Assembly: GCF_014131695.1 (NCBI RefSeq)
Contig: NZ_CP036346.1
Span: 2,480,001 to 2,544,000, forward strand
Origin: Thomasclavelia ramosa DSM 1402
GTDB taxonomy: Bacteria > Bacillota_I > Bacilli_A > Erysipelotrichales > Coprobacillaceae
Direction: 5' to 3'
Length of the DNA stretch: 64,000 nt
A program made the position numbers and the translations under genes. This document shows positions 54,691 to 63,801 of the stretch, piece after piece. The notes under the pieces are model-generated. The model ran no database searches. It had not been told where the DNA came from and worked only from the letters and a program-made list of their open reading frames with translations. The stretch's first letter is position 1; the number at the start of each line of letters is the position of its first letter.

Positions 54691-55374
54691 ATGAATATAT
54701 TAAGTGTAAAAAATTTGTCTAAAATATATGGAGATGAAAATAACCATGTCATTGCCCTTGATAATGTCTCTTTTGATGTTGAAATAGGTGAATTCATCGC
54801 TATTATTGGTGCTAGTGGCAGTGGAAAAAGTACCCTATTGCATCAAATCGGTGGTGTTGATCATCCAAGCAGCGGTAAAGTAATTATTAATAATACTGAT
54901 ATTTATACACTCAACGAAAATGATTTAGCTATTTTTAGGCGTAATGAGATTGGCTTAATTTATCAGTTTTATAATTTGATTCCCGTTTTAAATGTTAAAG
55001 AAAACATAACCCTTCCCTTACAGTTAGCACACCAAAAAGTTGATCAGAAACGATTTAATACCCTTATCGAACAACTTGGCTTAAGCAATCGTCTCAAACA
55101 TTTGCCCAATCAACTATCCGGCGGTCAACAACAAAGAGTTTCAATCGCTCGGGCTTTAATTAATCAACCTTCATTAGTTCTTGCTGACGAGCCAACCGGC
55201 AATCTAGATAGTAAAAACAGTGATGAAATCATACGTCTTTTAAAAGAAGCAAATGAAAAATATCATCAAACAATCATTATTATTACACATGATAATAATA
55301 TCGCTAAACTTGCCAACCGAGTAATCACTATCAAAGATGGCAAAATAATCAGTGATTTAAAGCGAGGTGGCTAA
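54691..55374 (+). CDS. ABC exporter ATPase, MacB/LolD type
   Basis: A 227-aa ATP-binding subunit. Walker A IIGASGSGKSTLL, Q-loop LIYQFYNLIPVL, signature LSGGQQQRVSIARAL, Walker B LVLADEPTGNLDS and switch His in IIITHD. This type works with FtsX-like permeases as a mechanotransmission pump for antimicrobial peptides, lipoproteins or other envelope substrates. The permease follows at once. No histidine kinase or regulator gene is adjacent. Confidence 0.95.
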   Translation: MNILSVKNLSKIYGDENNHVIALDNVSFDVEIGEFIAIIGASGSGKSTLLHQIGGVDHPSSGKVIINNTDIYTLNENDLAIFRRNEIGLIYQFYNLIPVLNVKENITLPLQLAHQKVDQKRFNTLIEQLGLSNRLKHLPNQLSGGQQQRVSIARALINQPSLVLADEPTGNLDSKNSDEIIRLLKEANEKYHQTIIIITHDNNIAKLANRVITIKDGKIISDLKRGG

Positions 55375-55375
55375 G

Positions 55376-57862
55376 ATGCATATTATTAATAAACTTACTC
55401 TAAAACAATTATTAGCCAACAAAAAAAGAACCGTTGTAACCATTGTCGGAATCATCATATCAGTCGCAATGTTTACCGCAGTAACTACATTCGTAACCTC
55501 ATTTATGGAAATGATGCGCCTTGAGGTATCTAGTTATGATGGAAGCTGGCATGTTGCTTATGATAACCTCACCTCACAACAGATCGACAGCTTAAAAAAT
55601 GATGATGCATATCAAAATAGTGTCTTGTTCCAAAAAATTGATACTTTATTAATTGATGAAAACAATCCTATTTTCATTGAACTAAATCAATTAGACAATT
55701 ACTCCAAAGAAATAAAACTACTGAAAGGAAACTATCCAGCAAATAGTAATGAAATCATTATTTCAAAGTATTATCAAACTCAAAATGGTGTAAAGGTCGG
55801 TGACGAAATTACTGTTAAAACTGGAGCAACACAAATTTCTGATAAATTTATTGAAACCGAACAACTAGAATCTACTGCTGCCCTACCAGTCAAAACATTT
55901 AAAGTTGTCGGTATTTATCAATCTACTTACCTCGATCAAGCATCGTATTATAATTCCTTTTATACCGCTAACAGCAGTAGCATTATAAGCAGCAAAATGT
56001 ATTTAACCCTTAATCATGTCGACAATGATATTTTTGATAACGGCTCAAATACCGCACAATCATTAGGAATAGACAGTGGAGATATTAGTTATCATCAAAA
56101 TCTTCTTTATTATTACGGAATCAGTAATAATGATGGTTTTAACCAAGCAATGATGACAGCCGTTGGCATTGTTGTTGTCATTATCATGATTGGTTCTATT
56201 GGTTTGATTTATAATGCTTTTGCAATTTCCTTAAATGAACGCAGTCGTTATCTTGGAACTTTATCAAGTATCGGAGCAACAAAACGACAAAAAAAACAAT
56301 CTGTTTATTTTGAAGGCTTAGTAGTTGGCATTATTGCTATTATATTAGGTGTGATAGCAGGAGTTGGAGGAATGGCTGTTACCTTTAAAGTCATCAATCC
56401 AATCTTAGCTAATCTTGGACAAGAAATCGGATTTCCTTTAGCAATTTCATTTAAAGGTATCTTGATAGCTGTTATTTGCGCAATTATCACAATTTTTATC
56501 TCCAGTATTATCCCAGCTTATCACGCTAGTAAGATTTCGCCGATTGCAGCAATCACTAATCAACAAGATACTAAAATCAAGGTGCGAAATATTAAAACAA
56601 GTTTCCTTACTCGCCGAATATTTGGCTTTGAAGGTGATTTAGCGATGAAAAATATTAAGCGTAATAAAAACCGTTATCGAATCACCCTATTTTCATTAAT
56701 CATTAGTTCTATCCTCTTTTTAACCGCTTCTGGATTTACTTATTATCTTAAAGAATCATATGATATGACTTCAATCAATATCAACTATGATGGCTATATT
56801 AATATCAATTCACAAAATCAAGAACTGATTAACGAATTAGCCCATCTAAAAAATACGACTCAAATTGCTGTTGCTAAAGAAACATCATTAAATTTAGAAA
56901 CTAGTTTAGATAATATTAATCCTGAATTATTATCATTTCTAACAGAAAATGAACAAAACTATGGAAATACTTATTTCCTTGATCTTAATTTAGTTACTTA
57001 TAATCAAGAATATTTAGATAGTATCCCTAATTTAAATAAAGAACTTCAAAATCAAATTCTAATCAACAAAGAAAATAATATTAAATTAAATCGGAAGTAT
57101 AAGCAAACTGATATCTTAAAAGAAAATCTTGATCACTTAATCGGAACTACATTTAATAACAATGGTGATGAAATTGAAATTACTTTAAATAAAATTAAAT
57201 ATACTAATCAGTATTTACTTGGGCAAACTCCTCACGAAACTCACTACTCACTAAATCTTTTAGTCAGCAATGATACTTTTAACCAATTAATTAATCAGTA
57301 TCAATTAAACTCAAATAATACTAATATTTATTATACGAGTAATAATAATGAAGCAGTTTTAAAAGAAATCAAAGAAATTACCGATAATTATCCTGAAGAA
57401 TCACTATACAGCTTTAACCTAAGTGAAGATATCAAGCAGGCAAACCAGCTTATTTTAATCATTAACATCTTCACATATGGCTTTATCATTTTAATCGGTT
57501 TAATCAGTATCGCAAACATCATCAATACGATTTCTACTAGTATGGCATTAAGAACAAAAGAATTTTCAATGTTAAAATCTATCGGAATGACACCAAGAGC
57601 ATTTAATAAGATGATTTATTTTGAAAGTCTATTCTATGGCATTAAAACTCTAATTTACAGTTTGCCTCTAGGCTTTATCATCATGTACTTTTTATATGAA
57701 AATCTAGCTGCAATATTTGAGCGGTCATTCAGTGTTCCAATCAATAGTTTTATCATTATAACTATTGCAATTTTTGTAATTGTTTTTACCACCCTTGCTT
57801 TCAGCAGTCAAAAAATTAAGAAATTAAATATCATTGACGGTTTAAAAAATGATAATAACTAA
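55376..57862 (+). CDS. FtsX-like ABC permease
   Basis: 828 aa from the ATG at 55376, which has GAGG 8 nt upstream; an in-frame GTG at 55367 is within the preceding gene. Layout: TM1 (about 17-40), a large extracellular region (about 45-255), three TM segments (about 260-390, SRYLGTLSSIGATKRQKKQS loop), a second TM plus extracellular region (about 430-690) and three C-terminal TM segments with MALRTKEFSMLKSIGMTPRA. This is a ten-TM duplicated FtsX permease. Substrate unknown. Confidence 0.92.
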   Translation: MHIINKLTLKQLLANKKRTVVTIVGIIISVAMFTAVTTFVTSFMEMMRLEVSSYDGSWHVAYDNLTSQQIDSLKNDDAYQNSVLFQKIDTLLIDENNPIFIELNQLDNYSKEIKLLKGNYPANSNEIIISKYYQTQNGVKVGDEITVKTGATQISDKFIETEQLESTAALPVKTFKVVGIYQSTYLDQASYYNSFYTANSSSIISSKMYLTLNHVDNDIFDNGSNTAQSLGIDSGDISYHQNLLYYYGISNNDGFNQAMMTAVGIVVVIIMIGSIGLIYNAFAISLNERSRYLGTLSSIGATKRQKKQSVYFEGLVVGIIAIILGVIAGVGGMAVTFKVINPILANLGQEIGFPLAISFKGILIAVICAIITIFISSIIPAYHASKISPIAAITNQQDTKIKVRNIKTSFLTRRIFGFEGDLAMKNIKRNKNRYRITLFSLIISSILFLTASGFTYYLKESYDMTSININYDGYININSQNQELINELAHLKNTTQIAVAKETSLNLETSLDNINPELLSFLTENEQNYGNTYFLDLNLVTYNQEYLDSIPNLNKELQNQILINKENNIKLNRKYKQTDILKENLDHLIGTTFNNNGDEIEITLNKIKYTNQYLLGQTPHETHYSLNLLVSNDTFNQLINQYQLNSNNTNIYYTSNNNEAVLKEIKEITDNYPEESLYSFNLSEDIKQANQLILIINIFTYGFIILIGLISIANIINTISTSMALRTKEFSMLKSIGMTPRAFNKMIYFESLFYGIKTLIYSLPLGFIIMYFLYENLAAIFERSFSVPINSFIIITIAIFVIVFTTLAFSSQKIKKLNIIDGLKNDNN

Positions 57863-57872
57863 TTAATTGTTA

Positions 57873-57910
57873 AAAGAACCTAGTTCAATTTTATGTTAGG
57901 TTCTTTTTCT
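57873..57910 (+). terminator. Terminator of the ABC exporter operon
   Basis: AAAGAACCTA (57873-57882) and TAGGTTCTTT (57897-57906) form the stem, followed by TTCTTTT. Confidence 0.85.
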
Positions 57911-57934
57911 TTTATCAGTTATTTTTTAAACAAA

Positions 57935-57961
57935 ATAAAAATCCAAGATAAATATCCTGGA
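57935..57961 (-). terminator. Terminator of the tRNA cluster
   Basis: On the reverse strand TCCAGGATA and TATCTTGGA form a stem followed by TTTTTATTTTG. Confidence 0.75.
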
Positions 57962-57973
57962 CTAACTTACAAA

Positions 57974-58049
57974 TGGTGACCTGTACGGGATTCGAACCCG
58001 TGAATGCATGCGTGAAAGGCATGTGAGTTAACCGTTTCTCCAACAGGCC
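57974..58049 (-). tRNA. tRNA-Glu (TTC)
   Basis: 76 nt with encoded CCA. The acceptor stem GGCCTGT/ACAGGTC pairs; the anticodon stem CATGC/GCATG holds the loop CTTTCAC, anticodon TTC. T-arm GGGTTCGAATCCC. Last gene of a three-tRNA cluster read from the reverse strand. Confidence 0.95.
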
Positions 58050-58050
58050 A

Positions 58051-58126
58051 TGGCGCTTGAAGTAGGACTCGAACCTACGACCGATCGGTTAACAGCCGAT
58101 TGCTCTACCAACTGAGCTATTCAAGC
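58051..58126 (-). tRNA. tRNA-Asn (GTT)
   Basis: 76 nt with encoded CCA. Acceptor stem GCTTGAA/TTCAAGC; anticodon loop CTGTTAA, anticodon GTT; T-arm TAGGTTCGAGTCCTA. One base separates it from tRNA-Glu. Confidence 0.96.
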
Positions 58127-58128
58127 AA

Positions 58129-58202
58129 TGGAGCGGGTGATGGGAATCGAACCCACGTAGTCAGCTTGGAAGGCTGAAGTTCTACCATTGAACTACACCC
58201 GC
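58129..58202 (-). tRNA. tRNA-Gly (TCC), copy 1
   Basis: 74 nt with encoded CCA. Acceptor stem GCGGGTG/CACCCGC; anticodon loop CTTCCAA, anticodon TCC; T-arm TGGGTTCGATTCCCA. Identical to 62606-62679. Confidence 0.96.
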
Positions 58203-58329
58203 ATTGTCTTCTTAGCAGAGGTCCTAACGACTACTGCTTGTCTATAATAACATTAATAAAATATGATTGCAAGTAATTTTTAAAAAAATTCGCAATTTTT
58301 TTGTTTCTTTTCTTGTTTGCCTTTGTTAA

Positions 58330-58376
58330 GAAAAAAACCACCGATATGCTCACAGTTCATTGCATTTCGGTAGTTT
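58330..58376 (-). terminator. Terminator overlapping the hypothetical gene's end
   Basis: ACTACCGAAATGC and GCATATCGGTGGT form the stem on the reverse strand, followed by TTTTTTT. The stop codon of the gene lies in the loop. Confidence 0.8.
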
Positions 58377-58869
58377 CATTATTCGTATCATTCGTTCCTT
58401 CTTGATCAGAAGTATTTCCATTCGAAGTATTATCTTCAACTGGAGGTTCATCAGTACCAGCATCATCGCTTTGTTGATTATCCTTTTTTTTAGTATCATT
58501 CTTATTTTCTTTTTGCTTAGTAGAATTATTTTCTTTCTTGGAATCATCTAACTGCTCTTGCAAATTATCAATCTGCTTTTGTTGATCTATGTAATATTCA
58601 TAAGCAAAATAACCGCCAACACATGCTCCGGTAATAATAAGCAAGATCAATAATGATAAAATAAAAGTTGAAAACTTAGAACGTCCTTGTTTTTCCTTTT
58701 TCACTTTAGTTTTAGTCTTTGTTTTTCGCTTTGTTTTTGTTACTTTCTTTTTCTTAGTTTTTGGACGACGTTGCTTTTTATTTCCCGTCTCCTCCACCGC
58801 TTCATCTTGTTCTGGCTCATCTATATCTAACTCCTCTAAATCATCATCAAACTCAAATCTTTTTGTCAC
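58357..58869 (-). CDS. Membrane-anchored low-complexity protein
   Basis: 170 aa, GTG start at 58869 with GAGGTGAT upstream. The charge is strongly segregated: an acidic N-terminus (FEFDDDLEELDIDEPEQDE), a very basic stretch (KKKKVTKTKRKTKTKTKVKK), one membrane segment (about 68-90), a short coiled coil (YIDQQKQIDNLQEQLDDSKK) and a long Asn/Asp/Glu/Thr-rich tail predicted outside. No known domain. Could be a wall- or division-associated protein, but the sequence does not say so. Confidence 0.75.
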   Translation of the reverse strand: MTKRFEFDDDLEELDIDEPEQDEAVEETGNKKQRRPKTKKKKVTKTKRKTKTKTKVKKEKQGRSKFSTFILSLLILLIITGACVGGYFAYEYYIDQQKQIDNLQEQLDDSKKENNSTKQKENKNDTKKKDNQQSDDAGTDEPPVEDNTSNGNTSDQEGTNDTNNETTEMQ

Positions 58870-58936
58870 TTATATCACCTCACGTATAAATATTATACAC
58901 TGATGTGAATTCAATATAAACTTTTATCATTTTCCT

Positions 58937-59659
58937 TTATTTTACATATTCTTCTAAACACACACCCAGCTCATTTATTTTTTTAGCGTGTTCTTTCCCA
59001 ACATAACGATAATGCCATGGTTCATACCCTACCCCTGTAATACTATTTTTATTAGTCGGATAGCGCAAAACAAACCCATACTTCCAACTATTTTGGATTA
59101 GCCATTGTTGTTCAACTGTGTTTTCCTGGCTACGATCAAGGCGCTGATTTTTTGTTGAAACAATATCTACTGCTAAACCTAACTGATGTTCACTAGTTCC
59201 CGGTCTTGCCACCCAAAAAGCTGCTTTATCGCTAGCTTCCACCTTTGAATATCCCTGACTTAAATATTCACTTACTTTATTTTGATAAAGTTGTTCTTGC
59301 TTCTCATTTGTCCGATAGGAAGAACAAATCAATGGATTTAATCCCTCACTTTTAGCCGCTTGTAACATTGCTATTAAATCATCGTAAATTCGCCGATCGA
59401 CTGATTGCCCATTATTCAATTGCACTAAATCAACTTTCCAATCTTTAGGTATCGTATTTTCAAAATTAACCAATGTTAATAATTCATCTTTAACCACACT
59501 ATTAGCCGATTTATTTTGGTTAGTTTTAACCTTATTAGCAGCTATCAGCTGATTATTACTTTGATTAACTTGATCGTTAACTAAAATAAATAAACTCATA
59601 ACCAACCCAATCATCAACAAAGTAACTACTAACACTTTCATTTTATTAATCTGTTTCAC
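58937..59659 (-). CDS. VanY-type D-Ala-D-Ala carboxypeptidase (M15B)
   Basis: A 240-aa membrane-anchored or secreted zinc peptidase that trims D-Ala from peptidoglycan stem peptides. N-terminal hydrophobic segment (VLVVTLLMIGLVMSLFIL). The M15B domain (about 75-225) has LICSSYRTNEKQEQLY, the His/Asp zinc motif GTSEHQLGLAVDI, and EPWHYRYVG with the catalytic Glu and third ligand. GTG start. It follows the two-component operon but is separated from it by a strong terminator. No other vancomycin-resistance gene (vanH, vanA-type ligase, vanX) is present, so it is a routine wall enzyme. Confidence 0.9.
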   Translation of the reverse strand: MKQINKMKVLVVTLLMIGLVMSLFILVNDQVNQSNNQLIAANKVKTNQNKSANSVVKDELLTLVNFENTIPKDWKVDLVQLNNGQSVDRRIYDDLIAMLQAAKSEGLNPLICSSYRTNEKQEQLYQNKVSEYLSQGYSKVEASDKAAFWVARPGTSEHQLGLAVDIVSTKNQRLDRSQENTVEQQWLIQNSWKYGFVLRYPTNKNSITGVGYEPWHYRYVGKEHAKKINELGVCLEEYVK

Positions 59660-59679
59660 TTCACCTTACCCCTTTCAAT

Positions 59680-59722
59680 AAAAAAACATCTCTTTTACAC
59701 TTTCAAGTGTATAAAAGAGATG
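59680..59722 (-). terminator. Terminator of the two-component operon
   Basis: CATCTCTTTTACACT and AGTGTATAAAAGAGATG form a long stem with one bulge; TTTTTTT follows on the reverse strand. Confidence 0.9.
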
Positions 59723-59757
59723 CATAGAAACATCACCAAAGAAGCATCAAAGTTGTA

Positions 59758-60420
59758 TCAATAAATATCATTATAACTAGAAACACTTACTGAATCGGTG
59801 CGATTATCAATTATTCCGAATAAATACTTATAAGTTTCTTGTTCAGTCAAACCAAGATATGCTGTTCCAAAAGTATAAATCACTTCATAATTTCTTGCTA
59901 TATATTTTTTATTATAATAATTATATTGATATATTAAGTGCGTATCAACATCTATAGTGGCATTAAAGATTCCTTCTTCATTCGTAAAATTCACCTGATA
60001 AACACTGACACTTTTACTAGAATCAATCACATTACTATAGCGTCTTAATGTATAATTATAACACACATAATTTCCGTCAAAATTAAAATCAGTTAAAATA
60101 CCAAGATTCTTCAATATAACTAATTGCTCATTAATGATCGTTCGGATTCTCGTAATATTTTCATCACTCATATCTTGAACTTGTGTCGTAGTAATAATAT
60201 TTTTTTCCTTATTTTCATAGTCACCAATCAACTCTAATTTTTCAGCGACCGTCAACTTACTTGTTTGAATTTCATTATTATCACTTTTTATTTTTTCGAC
60301 CTGAAGATGCTCAATTAATTTATCATCTTGTATTTTAGAAACTGTTAACGGAACTAACGGAATGATGATCAACAGAATTATTGCAGCTGCAAATTTAATA
60401 ATATTTTTACTATACCTCAT
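59758..60420 (-). CDS. Membrane-anchored protein of the two-component operon
   Basis: About 220 aa. One N-terminal membrane segment (FAAAIILLIIIPLVPLTVS), then an extracytoplasmic domain of mixed helices and strands (VIDSSKSVSVYQVNFTNEEG, ATIDVDTHLIYQYNYYNKKY). The start codon lies inside the last codons of the kinase gene (AAGGAG 9 nt upstream), so it is tightly coupled. Such third genes often modulate the kinase (YycH/YycI-like role) but I see no recognisable family. Confidence 0.8.
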   Translation of the reverse strand: MRYSKNIIKFAAAIILLIIIPLVPLTVSKIQDDKLIEHLQVEKIKSDNNEIQTSKLTVAEKLELIGDYENKEKNIITTTQVQDMSDENITRIRTIINEQLVILKNLGILTDFNFDGNYVCYNYTLRRYSNVIDSSKSVSVYQVNFTNEEGIFNATIDVDTHLIYQYNYYNKKYIARNYEVIYTFGTAYLGLTEQETYKYLFGIIDNRTDSVSVSSYNDIY

Positions 60421-61849
60421 CAACTTTCACTCCTTCTAAAACAACGGTTACAGTAGTTCCCTGTCCCAAAACACTTTCAAAATTAATTGATGCATGATGC
60501 AGTTCAATAATCTGTTCACATATCGCTAAACCTAACCCAGCCCCGCCAGCACTTCGTGAACGTGATTTATCAACCATGTAAAATGCTTCTTTAATTTTAC
60601 TCAATTCCGTTGCTGCAATACCACAACCATTATCTTTGACAACAAACTGATACCCTGTTGCCAATCCCTTTCCTCTTAAATATACTTTACCGTTTTGTCC
60701 AACTGCTTTACGGGCATTATCAAGTAAATTTAAACACACTGTCTTCATTAAATCTGGTTCAATATACAATTTTCCAGGCTCAATTTCAATAATAAACTCA
60801 ATTTGCTGCTCTTTCATCAATAAATCTACAGTATCTACAATTCCTTGAAAAAATGTCTCAGCTGTAACCCAATACATTTTAAAATCCTGTTTTTTCAAAA
60901 CAATCAATTCAAGCAGTTTCATTGACATTGCCTCAAGACGTCTTCCTTCTTCAACAATCAAATTAGAATAGCCAATAACTTCTTCTTCATTCAAACGTTT
61001 CGAACGTAACATATCACCATAACCAATGATCGACGTCAGAGGTGTTTTTAATTCATGGGCAAAATTTCCGACAAATACTTCTTGACGTTCAACCGCTTCA
61101 TGCAGTTCTTTCATCGTTGTACTCAAACGCTCAGTCATAGTATTAAAATCTTTTGTTAACTGACCGATCTCATCCTCACTGCTAACTACTACAGGAACAA
61201 TCAAATGTCCATCAGCCACCCCTTTAGTAGCTTTAGACAGCTTTTTGATTGGGCTAACCAACCATCTAGTTACAGCAAAAATAACTGCTCCACTAGCTAA
61301 TAATAATATAATCGTATAATAAAACAGTGTTCCAAATTGATTTTCACGATTTAAAAAAAGTTCAGAAATATCTCGCGCATTTTCAAAATACAACTTAGTC
61401 CCATTCAAAGAAAAGATTCGAAGAGATTGTAACTTATAATGCTCCTTATCTTTTTGAACAATATACCCCCGCTCATTTTGAGATATTTTATCAAACAATT
61501 TATGGTCATCATTAAAAGTATCATTTTGATATACTACATCTCCATTTTCCGCTCGAATACAAAACGAAACATTACCATTAAATGTCTCAACTGTCATATT
61601 AGAAACTAAGTTTTTAAGCAAATCAAGCCGTTCTTGAAAAGTTCCGCCTTTTATCGTAAGTTCCTCTAGATGCGGGAGCAATTCTAAAGTTAACGAATTA
61701 ACTAAAATATCATTTTCTTGATAAACACCCTCCACTTCGCGTTCGAAGGAATTATCGAAGCTCGTTTGAATCAGCATATAGCCTCCCACACTAAAACAGG
61801 TGAGCGTTATTGCCATGATACTAAAATACAGCTTCCAAAAAAAATTCAT
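60410..61849 (-). CDS. Sensor histidine kinase
   Basis: About 479 aa. Two membrane segments (about 7-28 and 176-197) flank an extracytoplasmic sensor of about 145 residues. HAMP (about 198-252), HisKA with phospho-acceptor His in GNFAHELKTPLTSIIGYG, and HATPase with N-box CLNLLDNARKAV, G1 VKDNGCGIA and G2 GGAGLGLAICEQI. It starts at the ATG at 61849 that overlaps the regulator's TGA (TGATG), with GGAGGGAG upstream. Signal unknown. Confidence 0.95.
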   Translation of the reverse strand: MNFFWKLYFSIMAITLTCFSVGGYMLIQTSFDNSFEREVEGVYQENDILVNSLTLELLPHLEELTIKGGTFQERLDLLKNLVSNMTVETFNGNVSFCIRAENGDVVYQNDTFNDDHKLFDKISQNERGYIVQKDKEHYKLQSLRIFSLNGTKLYFENARDISELFLNRENQFGTLFYYTIILLLASGAVIFAVTRWLVSPIKKLSKATKGVADGHLIVPVVVSSEDEIGQLTKDFNTMTERLSTTMKELHEAVERQEVFVGNFAHELKTPLTSIIGYGDMLRSKRLNEEEVIGYSNLIVEEGRRLEAMSMKLLELIVLKKQDFKMYWVTAETFFQGIVDTVDLLMKEQQIEFIIEIEPGKLYIEPDLMKTVCLNLLDNARKAVGQNGKVYLRGKGLATGYQFVVKDNGCGIAATELSKIKEAFYMVDKSRSRSAGGAGLGLAICEQIIELHHASINFESVLGQGTTVTVVLEGVKVDEV

Positions 61850-62505
61850 CAATCTCCCTCCAAACGATAACCAACTTTGTAAACTGGTACGATTTTATCT
61901 TCCAATCCAAGCTTTTTTCGCATTCGCTGTACATGAAGATCAACAGTTCGGCTATCTCCCATATAATAATCACCCCATACCGCTTCATAAATTCGATCAC
62001 GGAAAAGAGCAATATTTTTATTTTGAATAAACAACAGTAGCAAATCATATTCTTTTACTGTTAGGTTGATTACTTGATCATTTTTCTTCACTACTCGTGA
62101 AAGTGTATCTACACTAATATCATAAACACTTAAAACTGTTGATGTTTTATGATAACGGCGCAGTACCGTTTCTACCCGAGCAACTAATTCAATAATCTCA
62201 AAAGGCTTAACAATATAATCCTCAGCTCCCAGTTTCAATCCCTTAACCCGATCTTTTACATCACCTTTAGCCGTTAAAAAAATCACTGGAATTTCTAAAG
62301 GACGAATATATTCCATTAATTCATAGCCATTAATTTCTGGTAACATAATATCTAGTAAAATTAAATCAAATTGATTATACTCAATTAATTCAATTGCTCC
62401 TTTCCCATCATAAGCACATTTGCAGCTATATCCAGCATCTGATAAGTTAATCTTAATCAGTCTACAAATTGCCTGTTCGTCTTCAACGATCAAAATTTTA
62501 TTCAT
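61849..62505 (-). CDS. OmpR/PhoB-type response regulator
   Basis: About 218 aa from the ATG at 62505 (GAGGTGAT upstream); a longer in-frame start is not supported. Receiver domain (1-115) with acidic pocket LIVEDEQAI, phospho-acceptor Asp in LILLDIMLPEINGYEL, Thr in IFLTAKGD and Lys in IVKPFE. The winged-helix effector domain (about 125-218) ends DSRTVDLHVQRMRKKLG. First gene of the regulator-kinase-membrane-protein operon. Confidence 0.96.
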   Translation of the reverse strand: MNKILIVEDEQAICRLIKINLSDAGYSCKCAYDGKGAIELIEYNQFDLILLDIMLPEINGYELMEYIRPLEIPVIFLTAKGDVKDRVKGLKLGAEDYIVKPFEIIELVARVETVLRRYHKTSTVLSVYDISVDTLSRVVKKNDQVINLTVKEYDLLLLFIQNKNIALFRDRIYEAVWGDYYMGDSRTVDLHVQRMRKKLGLEDKIVPVYKVGYRLEGD

Positions 62506-62563
62506 AGTATCACCTCTATTACTTTCATCGTACATCAAAATTGCATCTTATTAGCATCATTTC

Positions 62564-62595
62564 ACAAAAAAACACACTTACTAAGTAAGTGTGTT
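62564..62595 (-). terminator. Terminator of tRNA-Gly copy 2
   Basis: AACACACTTACT and AGTAAGTGTGTT form a perfect 12-bp stem with a single-base centre; TTTTTTT follows on the reverse strand. Confidence 0.9.
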
Positions 62596-62605
62596 AACTC
62601 CATTA

Positions 62606-62679
62606 TGGAGCGGGTGATGGGAATCGAACCCACGTAGTCAGCTTGGAAGGCTGAAGTTCTACCATTGAACTACACCCGC
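62606..62679 (-). tRNA. tRNA-Gly (TCC), copy 2
   Basis: 74 nt, base-for-base identical to 58129-58202, with encoded CCA. It stands alone with its own terminator. Confidence 0.96.
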
Positions 62680-62806
62680 ATTTCATTTTCGTTACTTATA
62701 TATATTAACATTATCTCTATATGATCTGCAACACTTTTTTATAAAAAATATCATTTTTTTATTCGCAACCAGCTTTGCAACCAATAGTTCCTTAAAAGCA
62801 AAGTAG

Positions 62807-62827
62807 AGTTTGTAGTCTCTACAAACT
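62807..62827. promoter_or_regulatory. Perfect palindrome upstream of the ABC-2 exporter
   Basis: AGTTTGTAG-TCT-CTACAAACT: perfect 9-bp arms with a 3-bp centre, 34 bp before the start codon. Candidate repressor site (TetR/GntR-like size). Confidence 0.5.
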
Positions 62828-62860
62828 AAATTAGCTATATTGTAGATAGGAGGAAATAAT

Positions 62861-63799
62861 ATGAAAAAAATCTTAGAAGTTAAAAATATTAATAAAAGCT
62901 ACCAGCATAACAAGGCTATCAATAACTTATCTTTCAACGTCTATGATGGTGAGATTCTTGGCTTATTAGGGCCTAATGGTGCTGGTAAAAGTACCACAAT
63001 CAATATTCTATCAACACTTTTAACCAGTGATACTGGCACCATTAACATATTTAACTTGCCCTTAACATCTCACTCTAATAAAATAAAAGCTCAACTCGGT
63101 ATTGTCCCTCAAGAAATTGCATTATACGAAGATATTTCAGCCTATCATAATGTAGCCTTTTTCGCTTCATTATACGGTGTTAAAAAGAAAGATTTACCAA
63201 AACAAGTAATGAATGCCTTAACTTTTGTCGGCTTATCCGATAAAAAAAATGATGATCCTAGAACCTTTAGCGGTGGAATGAAACGACGTTTAAATATAGC
63301 CTGTGCAATTGCCCATAATCCTAAATTATTAATTCTAGATGAACCAACCGTAGGAATTGATCCACAATCACGAAATTATATTTTATCCTCATTAAAGGAG
63401 TTAAAAGAAAAAGGTACAACTATTATTTATACGACCCATTATATGGAAGAAGTTGAAGAAATCGCTGATCGAATCGTTATTATGGATAGAGGCACTAAGA
63501 TCGCCGAAGGAACATTAAAAGAACTTTTAGCCAAATATAAAGACACTCTTATCTACACCATCTATGCTGATAATTTTCCAGCCGATCTAGCAATATCACT
63601 AAGTACTATCAATGGTGTTGAAGAGATCAAAACTAATGCAGATAATTTTAAAATCACAGTTTCTAAAAATTACGACGCATTAGATAAGATCATTATGCTT
63701 TTTGTTCACAAAAAATGTCATATTAATAAAATGGAAACAGAAGAAGGAAATTTAGAGATGGTATTTTTAGGTCTAACTGGGAAGAAGCTAAGGGATTGA
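62861..63799 (+). CDS. ABC-2 type exporter ATPase
   Basis: A 312-aa ATP-binding subunit of the drug/Na+ exporter (NatA/CcmA-like) group. Walker A LGPNGAGKSTTI, signature FSGGMKRRLNIACAI, Walker B LLILDEPTVGIDP, switch His in IYTTHYMEE. It has the usual C-terminal extension of about 90 residues. GGAGG ribosome binding site. The permease starts 2 nt after its stop. Confidence 0.95.
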   Translation: MKKILEVKNINKSYQHNKAINNLSFNVYDGEILGLLGPNGAGKSTTINILSTLLTSDTGTINIFNLPLTSHSNKIKAQLGIVPQEIALYEDISAYHNVAFFASLYGVKKKDLPKQVMNALTFVGLSDKKNDDPRTFSGGMKRRLNIACAIAHNPKLLILDEPTVGIDPQSRNYILSSLKELKEKGTTIIYTTHYMEEVEEIADRIVIMDRGTKIAEGTLKELLAKYKDTLIYTIYADNFPADLAISLSTINGVEEIKTNADNFKITVSKNYDALDKIIMLFVHKKCHINKMETEEGNLEMVFLGLTGKKLRD

Positions 63800-63801
63800 T
63801 C

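Noticed and set aside
58937-59659. Part of a vancomycin-resistance cluster
   Set aside because: No vanH, vanA-type ligase or vanX is present, and the two-component system is separated by a terminator. A lone VanY-type carboxypeptidase is common.
58129-62679. Identical tRNA-Gly copies as ends of a mobile island
   Set aside because: The genes between them are ordinary (VanY-type enzyme, two-component system), there is no integrase, and duplicate identical tRNA genes are normal.
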